Shown: positions 7,527 to 16,143, numbered from the stretch's first letter. The stretch: DNA of 64,000 nt from an uncultured Prevotella sp. (GCA_900314995.1 OMXK01000010.1:1-64000); one strand, 5' to 3'. Translations and numbers: made by a program. The notes: generated by a model from the sequence alone, not told the origin.

Positions 7527-8702
7527 ATGAATTCGCAGAACACACCCGTACATATCCGTCTTTGGCACCGCGACTTCTGGCTGATGGCCCTGGCAAACCT
7601 GCTGCTGACGATGTCGGTATACATGCTGATTCCGACATTGCCTCACTGGCTGCTTGGCATTCATGGGCTTACTGCCATTGAGACAGGTATCGCGATGGGT
7701 GCCTTCGGCTTCGGACTGTTCGGCTTTGGCGCCTTCGCCTCCTATCTGGTGCAGCGCTATCGCAGGAATCTGGTCTGCGTGTTGGCGGCTTTGTCGATAG
7801 CGGCTCTCATCGGGGGGCTCTATTATGTCGACGTCAAGCTGTGCCAGATGATGGAAGCTTGGTTCGTGATACTTCAGCGGTTCTTTCTGGGTGCTTTCTT
7901 CGGACTGGCTCAGATGGTGCTGACGAGTACGCTGATCATCGACACTTGTGAGAGCTATCAGCGTACGGAGGCCAATCACTCGGCTTCGTGGTTCAGCCGT
8001 TTCGCGCTTGCCTTAGGTCCCTTGGCAGGACTGCTGTTGCAACGGTTGGTGGGCTTTGACCTCGTATTGTTATCAGCCGCAGGCGTAGCGGCCGTAGGGG
8101 CTGTGCTCATCCTGCTGGTGAGTTTCCCCTTCCGCACACCTGACGACAATATACCGACGGTGAGCTTGGACCGTTTCTTCCTGCCTCACGGCTTCCCGTT
8201 GTTTGCCAATCTGCAGCTGGTGACGCTGGCGGTGGGACTGCTGCTGTCGTTGAGGCTCTCGGAGCTTTTCTTTGCGATGGTGATGGTGGGATTCCTACTG
8301 GCCTTGGTGGCGCAGCGTTTCATGTTCCGCGATGCAGAGGTGAAGAGCGAGGTGGTCACAGGCCTGATCGTGATGGGAGCGGCGCTGCTGATGATGCTGA
8401 CGCGCACCCAACAGATTGTGTGGTATGCGGCTCCCGTGTTTATCGGCTTCGGACTTGGACTCATCGGCTCGCGCTTCCTGCTGTTCTTCATCAAACTGAG
8501 CAGGCATTGTCAGCGCGGCACGTCGCAGAGCACATTCATGCTCGGGTGGGAGAGTGGCATTGCCTGGGGACTGGGTCTCGGACTGATGTGTTTCGAGGGT
8601 GACAGACGGCTGACGCTGCAGGCATCGCTCCTGCTGTTGGCCGTGGCCCTGCTGCTCTACCATTTCACCCACGGCTGGTTTGTGAAGAATAAGAATAGAT
8701 GA
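7527..8702 (+). CDS. MFS transporter
   Basis: 391 aa, strongly hydrophobic, about 12 membrane helices starting with LMALANLLLTMSVYMLIPTLPHWL. The loop between helices 2 and 3 (GAFASYLVQRYRRNL) takes the place of the MFS motif A. GGAGA lies 7 nt before the ATG, which supports the start. It resembles Bacteroidales MFS proteins annotated as drug or arabinose efflux transporters; the substrate is unknown. It lies between a HAD phosphatase and map in the same transcription run. Confidence 0.85.
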   Translation: MNSQNTPVHIRLWHRDFWLMALANLLLTMSVYMLIPTLPHWLLGIHGLTAIETGIAMGAFGFGLFGFGAFASYLVQRYRRNLVCVLAALSIAALIGGLYYVDVKLCQMMEAWFVILQRFFLGAFFGLAQMVLTSTLIIDTCESYQRTEANHSASWFSRFALALGPLAGLLLQRLVGFDLVLLSAAGVAAVGAVLILLVSFPFRTPDDNIPTVSLDRFFLPHGFPLFANLQLVTLAVGLLLSLRLSELFFAMVMVGFLLALVAQRFMFRDAEVKSEVVTGLIVMGAALLMMLTRTQQIVWYAAPVFIGFGLGLIGSRFLLFFIKLSRHCQRGTSQSTFMLGWESGIAWGLGLGLMCFEGDRRLTLQASLLLLAVALLLYHFTHGWFVKNKNR

Positions 8703-8723
8703 CACATATATATAATAAGGTAT

Positions 8724-9590
8724 ATGAACGCTTTTAAGAAAAAGAAAAGATGGCATTGTCTGAGTGGTCAGGAACCCACTGAGATGGACAAGACCATCAT
8801 GTATTGGGAAAACAAGGGTAAGCTGGTTCCTACGCGGGATTTAATCAAGACTCCCGAACAGATAGAAGGTATCCGCAAGGCGGGTGTCGTGAATACGGGT
8901 GTGCTCGACGAGGTGGCCAAGCAGATACACGCAGGCATGACCACGCTCGAGATTGACCAGATATGCCGCAAGTATTGTGAGGAGCACAACGCCATCCCTG
9001 CCTGCCTGAACTACGAGGGTTTCCCGATGTCGGTATGCACGTCGATCAACGAAGTGGTGTGTCATGGTATCCCGAAGGAAGAGGATGTGCTCGAAGAGGG
9101 CGATATCATCAACGTGGACTTCACGACGATTCTCGACGGTTACTATGCTGATGCCAGTCGTATGTTCATCATCGGCAAGACCACGCCCGAGAAGGAACAG
9201 TTGGTTCGTGTGGCGAAGGAATGTCTGGAAATCGGCATGGAGGCTGCCAAACCTTATGGATTCGTGGGCGATATCGGCCATGCCATCGAGAAGCACTGTA
9301 AGAAATACGGCTACGGCATCGTGCGCGATCTGGCCGGACACGGGGTGGGACTGCAGTTCCACGAGGATCCCGACGTGAATCATTATGGTCATAAGGGTAC
9401 TGGCATGCTGCTGGTGCCAGGCATGGTGTTTACCATCGAGCCGATGATCAACATGGGCACGTGGCGCGTATTCATTGATGCCGACGACCCCTACGGATGG
9501 GAAGTAATAACGGAGGATGAGAAACCCAGTGCCCAGTGGGAGCATACGCTCGTGATGACGGAGCACGGGGTGGAAATATTGACGTACTGA
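8724..9590 (+). CDS. map: Type I methionine aminopeptidase
   Basis: 288 aa. Removes the initiator Met from nascent proteins. The five dinuclear metal ligands are at D132 (NVDFT), D143 (ADASR), H206 (GHGVG), E239 (TIEPM) and E273 (QWEHT). The N-terminus (MNAFKKKKRWHCLSGQEPTEMDKTIMYWENKGKLVP) is a basic, roughly 40-residue extension; inner ATGs at 8784 and 8802 exist, but similar extensions are usual in this group. The TGA stop overlaps the tsaD ATG by one base, implying translational coupling. Confidence 0.95.
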   Translation: MNAFKKKKRWHCLSGQEPTEMDKTIMYWENKGKLVPTRDLIKTPEQIEGIRKAGVVNTGVLDEVAKQIHAGMTTLEIDQICRKYCEEHNAIPACLNYEGFPMSVCTSINEVVCHGIPKEEDVLEEGDIINVDFTTILDGYYADASRMFIIGKTTPEKEQLVRVAKECLEIGMEAAKPYGFVGDIGHAIEKHCKKYGYGIVRDLAGHGVGLQFHEDPDVNHYGHKGTGMLLVPGMVFTIEPMINMGTWRVFIDADDPYGWEVITEDEKPSAQWEHTLVMTEHGVEILTY

Positions 9591-10618
9591 TGGAGAAGGA
9601 TATATATATATTAGGTATAGAGTCGAGTTGTGACGATACATCGGCGGCTGTGCTCAAGAATGGGATACTGCTGTCGAACGTGACGGCATCGCAGGCGGTG
9701 CACGAGGCCTATGGCGGTGTGGTGCCGGAACTGGCTTCGCGTGCCCACCAGCAGAACGTGGTGCCTGTGGTGGATCAGGCGATTAAGAAGGCTGGTATCA
9801 CCAAGGAACAGTTGACGGCCATCGCTTTTACGCGCGGCCCGGGACTGATGGGCTCTTTGCTCGTCGGCGTGAGTTTCGCCAAGGGCTTTGCCCGTTCGCT
9901 GGGAATCCCCCTTATTGACGTGAACCACCTGCAGGGACACGTGATGGCACACTTCATCCGTGAGTCGGAGGAGGACTCACATCAGCCACCGCTGCCATTC
10001 CTGTGTCTGCTGGTGTCGGGCGGCAACTCGCAGATCGTGAAGGTGAATGCCTATAACGATATGGAGGTGCTGGGACAGACCATCGACGACGCTGCCGGAG
10101 AGGCCATCGACAAGTGTTCGAAGGTGATGGGACTGGGCTATCCCGGTGGTCCGATCATCGACAAGTTGGCGCGTCAGGGTAATCCGAAGGCCTACACGTT
10201 TGCCGAGCCGAATATCCCGAACCTCGACTACAGTTTCTCGGGACTGAAGACATCGTTCCTTTACTCGCTGCAGAAATGGGTGAAGGAGGATCCTGACTTC
10301 GTGGATCATCACAAGGAGGACATCGCCGCCTCACTGGAGTGGACCATCGTGGACATCCTGATGAAGAAACTGAAGAAAGCTGTGAAGCAGACGGGTATCA
10401 AGCACGTGGCAGTAGCTGGCGGTGTGAGTGCCAATAACGGACTTCGCAACGCCTTCTACGATGCTGAGAAGCGCTATGGGTGGACGATCTATATCCCCAA
10501 GTTCAGTTATACGACTGACAATGCAGCCATGATAGGCATCGTGGGGTATTACAAGTATCTCGACAAGGAGTTCTGCGACATCGATGCCCCCGCATTCTCG
10601 AAGGTCACCTTTAAATAA
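9590..10618 (+). CDS. tsaD: tRNA t6A37 threonylcarbamoyltransferase TsaD
   Basis: 342 aa. Transfers the threonylcarbamoyl group to A37 of ANN-decoding tRNAs, with TsaB and TsaE. GIESSCDDTSAA opens the ASKHA fold; H113 and H117 in VNHLQGH are the metal ligands; SGGNSQIV and GGVSANNGLR are conserved nucleotide/substrate loops. The start is at 9590, overlapping the map stop by one base; the upstream 18 codons of the open frame are map sequence. Confidence 0.96.
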   Translation: MEKDIYILGIESSCDDTSAAVLKNGILLSNVTASQAVHEAYGGVVPELASRAHQQNVVPVVDQAIKKAGITKEQLTAIAFTRGPGLMGSLLVGVSFAKGFARSLGIPLIDVNHLQGHVMAHFIRESEEDSHQPPLPFLCLLVSGGNSQIVKVNAYNDMEVLGQTIDDAAGEAIDKCSKVMGLGYPGGPIIDKLARQGNPKAYTFAEPNIPNLDYSFSGLKTSFLYSLQKWVKEDPDFVDHHKEDIAASLEWTIVDILMKKLKKAVKQTGIKHVAVAGGVSANNGLRNAFYDAEKRYGWTIYIPKFSYTTDNAAMIGIVGYYKYLDKEFCDIDAPAFSKVTFK

Positions 10619-10662
10619 AGATAAAGGTATAATTGTCAAATAGTTAAATAATCAAATAAGAG

Positions 10663-11178
10663 ATGGATTTTGAAAGTAAAGTCATAAGCAGAGAGGTGAG
10701 CGAGATTCTTTGGGAGACAGAAAAGACCGTAGGTACAGCAGAGAGTTGCACGGGTGGACGTATCGCAGAAGCCATCATCGCCGTGCCAGGAGCCTCGAAG
10801 TATTTCAAGGGCGGTATTATCTCGTATGTGAATGAAATCAAGGAAAACCTGTTGGGCGTTGATCCTCAGGTACTTGAAGAGAAAACCGCTGTGTGTGAGG
10901 AAGTTGCCGTCGCGATGGTGAAAGGCGCATGTAAGACGCTGAACACCGATTACGCCATCTCGGCCACAGGACTGGCAGGACCTTCTGGCGGAACCAAGGA
11001 TATTCCGGTAGGAACCATTTGGCTGGCATGTGGCAGTCCAGAACGGGTAGTCACCCTCAAGGTGCAGGAAGATCACGGTCGCGACATCAATCTTGCCATA
11101 GCCACAAATGTGGCGATGGAGCTCTTTTTGAAGTTCTTGAAGGAGGAAAATGCGCCCCGCCCCGTCCGTGAAGGTTAA
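10663..11178 (+). CDS. pncC: Nicotinamide-nucleotide amidase (CinA C-terminal domain)
   Basis: 171 aa, CinA C-terminal domain only, without the N-terminal MoCF-like domain. GTAESCTGGRIAEAIIAVPGASKYFKGGIISY and SATGLAGPSGGT are diagnostic; the Ser in ESCTGG is the catalytic residue of PncC, which deamidates NMN to NaMN. Bacteroidales usually carry this short form. It lies 44 nt after tsaD behind an AT-rich leader (TCAAATAGTTAAATAATC-type). Confidence 0.88.
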   Translation: MDFESKVISREVSEILWETEKTVGTAESCTGGRIAEAIIAVPGASKYFKGGIISYVNEIKENLLGVDPQVLEEKTAVCEEVAVAMVKGACKTLNTDYAISATGLAGPSGGTKDIPVGTIWLACGSPERVVTLKVQEDHGRDINLAIATNVAMELFLKFLKEENAPRPVREG

Positions 11179-11237
11179 AAAACTTTAATTCTTTGGCTTT
11201 CCAAAGTTGCAATGAATTGAATCTCAATTAAAATGTG

Positions 11238-11245
11238 TACCTTTG
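11238..11245 (+). promoter_or_regulatory. Bacteroidota -7 box (TACCTTTG) for rpmB
   Basis: TGTACCTTTGC, 51 nt before the rpmB ATG. Confidence 0.7.
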
Positions 11246-11296
11246 CACGCTGTTTGGAATAAGTAAGTGTAAATCACAAGTAAAAAGTAGATAGAA

Positions 11297-11560
11297 ATGT
11301 CTAAAGTTTGTCAAATTACAGGAAAGAAGGCACAGATAGGTTGCAATGTGTCTCACTCAAAGCACCGCACGAAGAGAAGCTTTGATGTCAACCTTTTCAG
11401 CAAGAAGTTCTACTATGTAGAAGAGGGTTGCTGGATTCAGCTGAAGATTAGTGCAGCTGGTCTTCGTATGATTAACAAAGTAGGTCTTGACGCCGCCCTG
11501 AAGCAGGCTGTTGCCAAAGGTTATGTGGATTGGAAAGACATTAAAGTGATAGGAGATTAA
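11297..11560 (+). CDS. rpmB: 50S ribosomal protein L28
   Basis: 87 aa. [33 protein letters not shown] is a typical L28 N-terminus. It starts the rpmB-rpmG-DUF4295 run that is conserved next to ftsY in Bacteroidales. It is preceded by its own TACCTTTG promoter and followed by rpmG after 5 nt. Confidence 0.97.
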   Translation: MSKVCQITGKKAQIGCNVSHSKHRTKRSFDVNLFSKKFYYVEEGCWIQLKISAAGLRMINKVGLDAALKQAVAKGYVDWKDIKVIGD

Positions 11561-11565
11561 TAAAG

Positions 11566-11757
11566 ATGGCAAGCAAGAAAGCAAAGGGTAATCGCGTGCA
11601 GGTGATCCTGGAGTGCACAGAGCATAAGAATAGTGGTATGCCTGGTACGAGCCGTTACGTGACTACGAAGAACCGTAAGAATACGCCTGAGCGTATGGAA
11701 CTGATGAAGTATAACCCCATCCTGAAGAAGATGACTCTTCATAAGGAAATTAAATAA
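11566..11757 (+). CDS. rpmG: 50S ribosomal protein L33
   Basis: 63 aa; [18 protein letters not shown]...[25 protein letters not shown] matches L33. It is the variant without the CxxC zinc ribbon, so it should not need zinc. Its position between rpmB and the DUF4295 gene is the usual one. Confidence 0.97.
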   Translation: MASKKAKGNRVQVILECTEHKNSGMPGTSRYVTTKNRKNTPERMELMKYNPILKKMTLHKEIK

Positions 11758-11769
11758 TACGACTGAAGT

Positions 11770-11911
11770 ATGGCAAAGAAAACCGTCGCTACCCTCCACG
11801 AAGGCTCAAAGGATGGTCGCGCTTACACAAAGGTTATCAAGATGGTTAAGAGCCCCAAGACTGGTGCTGCAGATGGTTCCCAACGAGGCCGTTAAGGACT
11901 TCTTCAAATAA
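11770..11911 (+). pseudogene. DUF4295 small protein, frameshifted near its 3' end
   Basis: The first frame reads MAKKTVATLHEGSKDGRAYTKVIKMVKSPKTGA, as expected for the roughly 50-aa DUF4295 protein that follows rpmG in Bacteroidota. It then runs into an aberrant tail (ADGSQRGR) and stops at 11893-11895 (41 aa). The expected C-terminus QMVPNEAVKDFFK is present immediately afterwards in another frame, ending at TAA 11909-11911. About five codons' worth of DNA (expected YVFDE-like) plus a frame change appear to be missing near 11868. This is either a true small deletion or an assembly error; the short protein may still be made. Confidence 0.7.
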
Positions 11912-11948
11912 TCGGGACACTAGAACTTTTCAATTTTAGATAAAATAA

Positions 11949-11982
11949 GAGGTCGCATGTGAATTTGCGGCCTCTTTTTTTT
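11949..11982 (+). terminator. Rho-independent terminator after the rpmB cluster
   Basis: Stem GAGGTCGC/GCGGCCTC (one G-U pair), 10-nt loop, then eight T. Confidence 0.8.
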
Positions 11983-12002
11983 GCGATTTCATCGAATTTT
12001 TG

Positions 12003-12010
12003 TACCTTTG
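12003..12010 (+). promoter_or_regulatory. Bacteroidota -7 box (TACCTTTG) for ftsY, very close to the ATG
   Basis: TTGTACCTTTGC with only 8 nt between its last base and the ftsY ATG at 12019. If transcription starts at the usual distance, the mRNA leader is only a few bases long. Confidence 0.65.
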
Positions 12011-12018
12011 CCCCTGTT

Positions 12019-12972
12019 ATGGGAATATTTGGATTTTTCAATAAGGAAAAGAAGGAAACACTCGATAAGGGCTTGGAGAAAACCAAGTCGAGTGTGTTTG
12101 ATAAACTGGCGCGTGCCATTGCAGGCAAGTCGAAGGTTGATGACGATGTGTTGGATAATCTAGAAGAGGTGCTTATCTCCAGCGACGTTGGCGTGGATAC
12201 GACCCTGAAGATTATCGGGCGAATCGAGGAAAGGGTTGCCCGTGACAAATACGTAGGCACCTCGGAATTGAATGCAATTCTCCGTGACGAGATAGCCGAA
12301 CTGCTGGCAGAGAACAACTCGGAAGACAATGATAACTGGGATCTGCCTTCGGACCACAAACCTTACGTGATACTTGTCGTAGGTGTGAACGGTGTGGGCA
12401 AGACAACCACCATCGGAAAGCTTGCCTGGCAGTTCAAACAGGCTGGCAAGAAAGTGTACTTGGGTGCTGCAGACACCTTCCGCGCAGCAGCTGTTGAGCA
12501 ACTGTGCATCTGGGGTGAGCGCGTAGGCGTACCTGTGGTGAAGCAGCAGATGGGCAGCGATCCTGCTTCTGTGGCTTTTGACACACTCTCAAGTGCGAAG
12601 GCTAACGGTGCCGATGTGGTGTTGATCGATACTGCAGGCCGTCTGCATAACAAGATCGGTCTGATGAACGAGTTGAAGAAGATCAAGGACGTGATGAAGA
12701 AGGTGTTGCCTGAGGCTCCCGACGAAGTGATGCTCGTGCTCGACGGCTCTACAGGTCAGAATGCCTTCGAACAGGCTAAGCAGTTCGCAGCAGTCACGCA
12801 GATATCCTCACTGGCTATTACCAAACTCGATGGAACGGCCAAAGGCGGTGTCGTTATCGGCATCTCCGACCAGTTGAAAGTACCCGTGAAGTACATTGGT
12901 CTCGGAGAGGGCATGAAAGACCTGCAGTTGTTCAACAAACGTCAATTTGTGGATTCTCTCTTTAATGAATAA
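12019..12972 (+). CDS. ftsY: Signal recognition particle receptor FtsY
   Basis: 317 aa. Docks SRP-ribosome complexes to SecYEG. The N domain is followed by the G domain: P-loop GVNGVGKT (122-129), DTFRAAA, DTAGR and TKLDGTAKGG. The acidic A domain of E. coli FtsY is absent, as usual in this phylum. The start MGIFGFFNKEKKE is family-typical; an open frame 60 nt further upstream lies inside the terminator and promoter and is rejected. Its 3' end overlaps rimO by 8 nt. Confidence 0.96.
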   Translation: MGIFGFFNKEKKETLDKGLEKTKSSVFDKLARAIAGKSKVDDDVLDNLEEVLISSDVGVDTTLKIIGRIEERVARDKYVGTSELNAILRDEIAELLAENNSEDNDNWDLPSDHKPYVILVVGVNGVGKTTTIGKLAWQFKQAGKKVYLGAADTFRAAAVEQLCIWGERVGVPVVKQQMGSDPASVAFDTLSSAKANGADVVLIDTAGRLHNKIGLMNELKKIKDVMKKVLPEAPDEVMLVLDGSTGQNAFEQAKQFAAVTQISSLAITKLDGTAKGGVVIGISDQLKVPVKYIGLGEGMKDLQLFNKRQFVDSLFNE

Positions 12973-14284
12973 GACGATAGACATTATTTCACTCGGATGC
13001 TCGAAGAATCTGGTAGACAGTGAGGTTCTCATGGGGCTGATGGAGGCTAACGGCTATCAGTGTACGCACGATAGCGAGGATCCCCAAGGTGATATCGTCG
13101 TCGTCAATACCTGCGGCTTTATCAACGATGCCAAAGAGGAGAGTATCAATACGATTCTGGAATTTGCTCAGGCCAAGACGGAGGGGCGTATTGAGAAACT
13201 CTTCGTCATGGGGTGCCTCTCGGAACGCTATCTGGCTGATTTAGAGAAAGAAATACCAGAGGTCGACGGGTGGTATGGGAAGTTCAATTATAAGAAATTG
13301 CTGCAAGATCTGGCGCAAAACTTTACTTCGGGGCCTGGCCCCAGCGATAAGTTTTTGGAGGGGAAGCGGCATATCACGACCCCACGCCATTATGCCTACG
13401 TGAAAATTTCTGAGGGCTGTGACCGTCATTGTGCCTATTGCGCTATTCCGCTGATAACGGGGCGCCATCAGAGTAGGCCGATGCAGGAGATCCTGGATGA
13501 AGTGCGCCAGTTGGTCAAGGACGGCACGAAGGAGTTTAATGTCATTGCCCAGGAGTTGACTTACTATGGTGTTGACATTGACGGCAAGCAGCATATCGCC
13601 GAACTGATCGAGCAGATGGCTGATATTCCCGGTGTGGAATGGATCCGTCTGCACTATGCCTATCCGACCCATTTCCCCTGGGATCTGCTTCGCGTGATGC
13701 GAGAGAAACCGAATGTGTGTAAGTACCTCGATATAGCCCTCCAGCATATCTCAGACAATATGCTTCAGCGTATGCAACGGCATGTGACCAAGGCTGAGAC
13801 CTATGATTTGATTGAGCGCATGCGTAGAGAGGTGCCCGGGATCCATATCCGCACCACACTGATGGTGGGTTTCCCTGGGGAGACAGAGGATGATTTCGAG
13901 GAACTGAAGACTTTTGTGAAATGGGCCCGTTTTGAGCGGATGGGTGCCTTTGCCTATTCAGAAGAAGAAGGTACTTATTCGGAGAAACACTATGAGGATG
14001 ACGTGCCAGAAGACGTGAAGCAGCATCGGCTCGACAAACTGATGCGTATCCAGCAGAATATCAGTGCTGAACTGGAGGCCGGGAAAGTGGGGCAGGTGCT
14101 GAAGGTGATAATAGACCGTCAGGAAGGCGACTACTATATCGGGCGCACGGAATTCTGCTCTCCTGAAGTAGATCCGGAGGTACTGATTCCGGTATCGGAG
14201 CGGAAACTCACGATCGGCAATTTCTATCAGGTTGAGATTACAGACTCAGAAGAATTTGATTTATACGGAACAACCATCAACTAA
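12965..14284 (+). CDS. rimO: Ribosomal protein S12 methylthiotransferase RimO
   Basis: 439 aa. Radical-SAM enzyme that methylthiolates the conserved Asp of S12. The UPF0004 domain has the first cluster cysteines (SLGCSKNLVDSE, NTCGF, MGCLSERY). The radical-SAM cluster is in SEGCDRHCAYCAIP, followed by a TRAM domain. IISLGCSKNLVDSE identifies RimO rather than MiaB. It starts inside the ftsY end (8-nt overlap), and HU follows after 5 nt. Confidence 0.96.
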   Translation: MNKTIDIISLGCSKNLVDSEVLMGLMEANGYQCTHDSEDPQGDIVVVNTCGFINDAKEESINTILEFAQAKTEGRIEKLFVMGCLSERYLADLEKEIPEVDGWYGKFNYKKLLQDLAQNFTSGPGPSDKFLEGKRHITTPRHYAYVKISEGCDRHCAYCAIPLITGRHQSRPMQEILDEVRQLVKDGTKEFNVIAQELTYYGVDIDGKQHIAELIEQMADIPGVEWIRLHYAYPTHFPWDLLRVMREKPNVCKYLDIALQHISDNMLQRMQRHVTKAETYDLIERMRREVPGIHIRTTLMVGFPGETEDDFEELKTFVKWARFERMGAFAYSEEEGTYSEKHYEDDVPEDVKQHRLDKLMRIQQNISAELEAGKVGQVLKVIIDRQEGDYYIGRTEFCSPEVDPEVLIPVSERKLTIGNFYQVEITDSEEFDLYGTTIN

Positions 14285-14289
14285 AAAAT

Positions 14290-14577
14290 ATGAATAACAA
14301 GGACTTTATCGCAGAACTAGCACAACGAACAGGTTATTCGGCTGATGAGACCCAGAAATTTGTGAATGTTGTTGTCGAGGCCATGGGGGATTATCTCCAA
14401 GATGATAACTCAGTGCTTATTCCGGCTTTTGGCACTTTCGAGGTGAAGAAGAAGCTGGAGCGTATCATGGTGAATCCTTCCACAGGTCAGCGTATGCTAG
14501 TGCCTCCCAAACTGGTGCTTACATTCAAGCCTAACGGCACCTGGAAGGAACGTATAAAGAATGGAGGAATCGAGTAA
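14290..14577 (+). CDS. HU/IHF-family DNA-binding protein
   Basis: 95 aa, the standard HU length. KDFIAELAQRTGYSADETQKFVNVVVEAM forms the helical base, and GTFEVKKKLERIMVNPSTGQRMLVPPKLVLTFKP forms the beta arm with the NPSTG/P tip that intercalates DNA. Its TAA overlaps the ATG of the next gene by one base; that gene encodes a second HU domain fused to a membrane anchor, so the two are probably translated together. Confidence 0.92.
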   Translation: MNNKDFIAELAQRTGYSADETQKFVNVVVEAMGDYLQDDNSVLIPAFGTFEVKKKLERIMVNPSTGQRMLVPPKLVLTFKPNGTWKERIKNGGIE

Positions 14578-16037
14578 TGGGAAAAGTTTCAATACAAGAA
14601 CTTGCTGCCTTATTGGTGGATCGTGCTGGTCTGAACAAGAAAGAGGCAACCACGTTTATCGGTGCTATATTCGACTTGGTCCAGCAAGCGTTGGAAACAG
14701 AGAAAATAGTGAAGATCAAGGGGTTGGGAACCTTTAAGATCATAGACGTTGATGACCGTGAGAGTGTGAATGTCAATACGGGTGAACGCGTATTGATCGA
14801 AGGTCATGGCAAGATTACCTTTGCGCCAGATTCGATTATCAAGGAACTGGTTAATAAGCCGTTCTCTCAGTTTGATACCGTCGTTCTGAACGATGGCGTA
14901 GATTTCGACGACGATCTTCCACCCGAATCCCCGCAGAATTCCGAACCAGTATTGCAGCCGGTTATCGAACCGGTATTAAAGCCAGTCGTAGAGCCTGTGT
15001 CACAGCCGATTGTCAAACCTGCGTCACAGCCGATCATCGAACCTGCGTCACAGCCAGAACCTGAGCCGGCGTCTGTATTCCAGACTAAGGTATCCCAGGA
15101 AGAGCCGACAGAGATGCCACTGGTGGATTTTGTGGATGAGCGTCAGGCGGAAGAGAATCTCTCTGAAAGTGAGGCGCCGTCAGGAGACTTGCCCAAGTCG
15201 GAAGCTGCGTCTGTGGCTTTTAAGACGCCTGAACCCGAGCCTGAACCTCAGGCAGCGCCCGAAACTCAGCCTGAATCCGTATCAGATAATAGCAAGGAGG
15301 AACAGGAATCTCAAGAAGAGGTGGAAGAAGAAACTGAGGAAGTTGAGGAACGTTATGGTGTTAATAAATGGCTTCTTGCTCTTCTTGCATGTATTCTTGG
15401 TATTATAATTGGTTATTTTATCGGGAATTATTTCCCGATGAACAGTAATCAGGGCGGGGAGGAAACGAAAGTGGAGAAAGTTGTACCTGCAAAGAAAACG
15501 GTTGTGACACCAACTGTGACACCAGAAGCAGTGACACCAGCTGAGAACGCAGACGAGACTGCCGAAGAGGCGAAGCAGCCAGAGCCCGAACCCAAGCCCG
15601 AGGTCAAACCCGAGGTTAAACCTGAGGTCAATCCTGAACCCAAACCCGAAATTAAACCAGAAGCCAAACCTGCAGTTAAACCTGAAGCAAAGGCGGCCCC
15701 AAAGCCTGTGACGAAGCCTGAACCCAAAGCTCCTAAGGCCGAGGAAAAGAAATCTGCTGCTAAAGAACCAGCTCCCGAAAAGCTGGATAAGTACTCTGCG
15801 ATGGATGCTCGCGTTCGTACAGGTGCTTATCGTATTGTCGGAACAGAGAAGGTGGTGAAGGTTAAAGAAGGTGATAACATTCGGAAAATCTCAAATCGTG
15901 TGTTAGGTCCTGACATGGAGTGCTATCTTGAAGTTTACAACGGCATGAAGGTGTCTACACCCTTGAAAGTGGGACAGGAAATCAAGGTTCCAAAACTGCA
16001 GTTGAAGAAGAAAAAGAAGCCTCAAACTGTCAACTAA
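14577..16037 (+). CDS. HU-domain / transmembrane / LysM-domain protein
   Basis: 486 aa. Residues 1-95 form an HU/IHF domain (MGKVSIQELAALLVDRAG, IKGLGTFKII). Residues 110-255 are an acidic linker with irregular Pro-Glu-Val repeats. Residues 265-286 (WLLALLACILGIIIGYFIGNYF) form one membrane helix. Residues 320-400 are a periplasmic stretch of PEPKPEVKPE-type repeats, and 424-475 a LysM-like domain (VKEGDNIRKISNRVLG, YNGMKVSTPLKVGQEIKVP). The order predicts a protein with its DNA-binding domain inside, one membrane pass, and a peptidoglycan-binding module outside. Similar HU-LysM proteins sit by rimO in other Bacteroidales (recall), but their role is not established to my knowledge. Tethering of nucleoid to cell wall is inference. 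Confidence 0.85.
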   Translation: MGKVSIQELAALLVDRAGLNKKEATTFIGAIFDLVQQALETEKIVKIKGLGTFKIIDVDDRESVNVNTGERVLIEGHGKITFAPDSIIKELVNKPFSQFDTVVLNDGVDFDDDLPPESPQNSEPVLQPVIEPVLKPVVEPVSQPIVKPASQPIIEPASQPEPEPASVFQTKVSQEEPTEMPLVDFVDERQAEENLSESEAPSGDLPKSEAASVAFKTPEPEPEPQAAPETQPESVSDNSKEEQESQEEVEEETEEVEERYGVNKWLLALLACILGIIIGYFIGNYFPMNSNQGGEETKVEKVVPAKKTVVTPTVTPEAVTPAENADETAEEAKQPEPEPKPEVKPEVKPEVNPEPKPEIKPEAKPAVKPEAKAAPKPVTKPEPKAPKAEEKKSAAKEPAPEKLDKYSAMDARVRTGAYRIVGTEKVVKVKEGDNIRKISNRVLGPDMECYLEVYNGMKVSTPLKVGQEIKVPKLQLKKKKKPQTVN

Positions 16038-16050
16038 TAGAGAAAGAATG

Positions 16051-16089
16051 AAAAAGTTTCTTAAAACTTATGTTTTGGGAAACTTTTTT
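16051..16089 (+). terminator. Stem-loop terminator after the HU-LysM gene
   Basis: AAAAAGTTTC (16051-16060) pairs with GAAACTTTTT (16079-16088) over an 18-nt loop, running into a T-rich stretch. A second inverted repeat, TAAATAG/CTATTTA, lies at 16107-16130, before the moxR promoter. Confidence 0.6.
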
Positions 16090-16135
16090 AATATTATTTA
16101 GACAGATAAATAGTGGGAAAATCCTATTTATTCAC

Positions 16136-16143
16136 TACTTTTG
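16136..16143 (+). promoter_or_regulatory. Bacteroidota -7 box (TACTTTTG) for the Bat operon
   Basis: CACTACTTTTGCGG, 36 nt before the moxR ATG. It is the only promoter box noticed ahead of about 10 kb of tightly packed genes. Confidence 0.6.

Noticed and set aside
11959..12018. 20-codon extension of ftsY
   Set aside because: It runs through a terminator and the promoter; MGIFGFF is the usual N-terminus.
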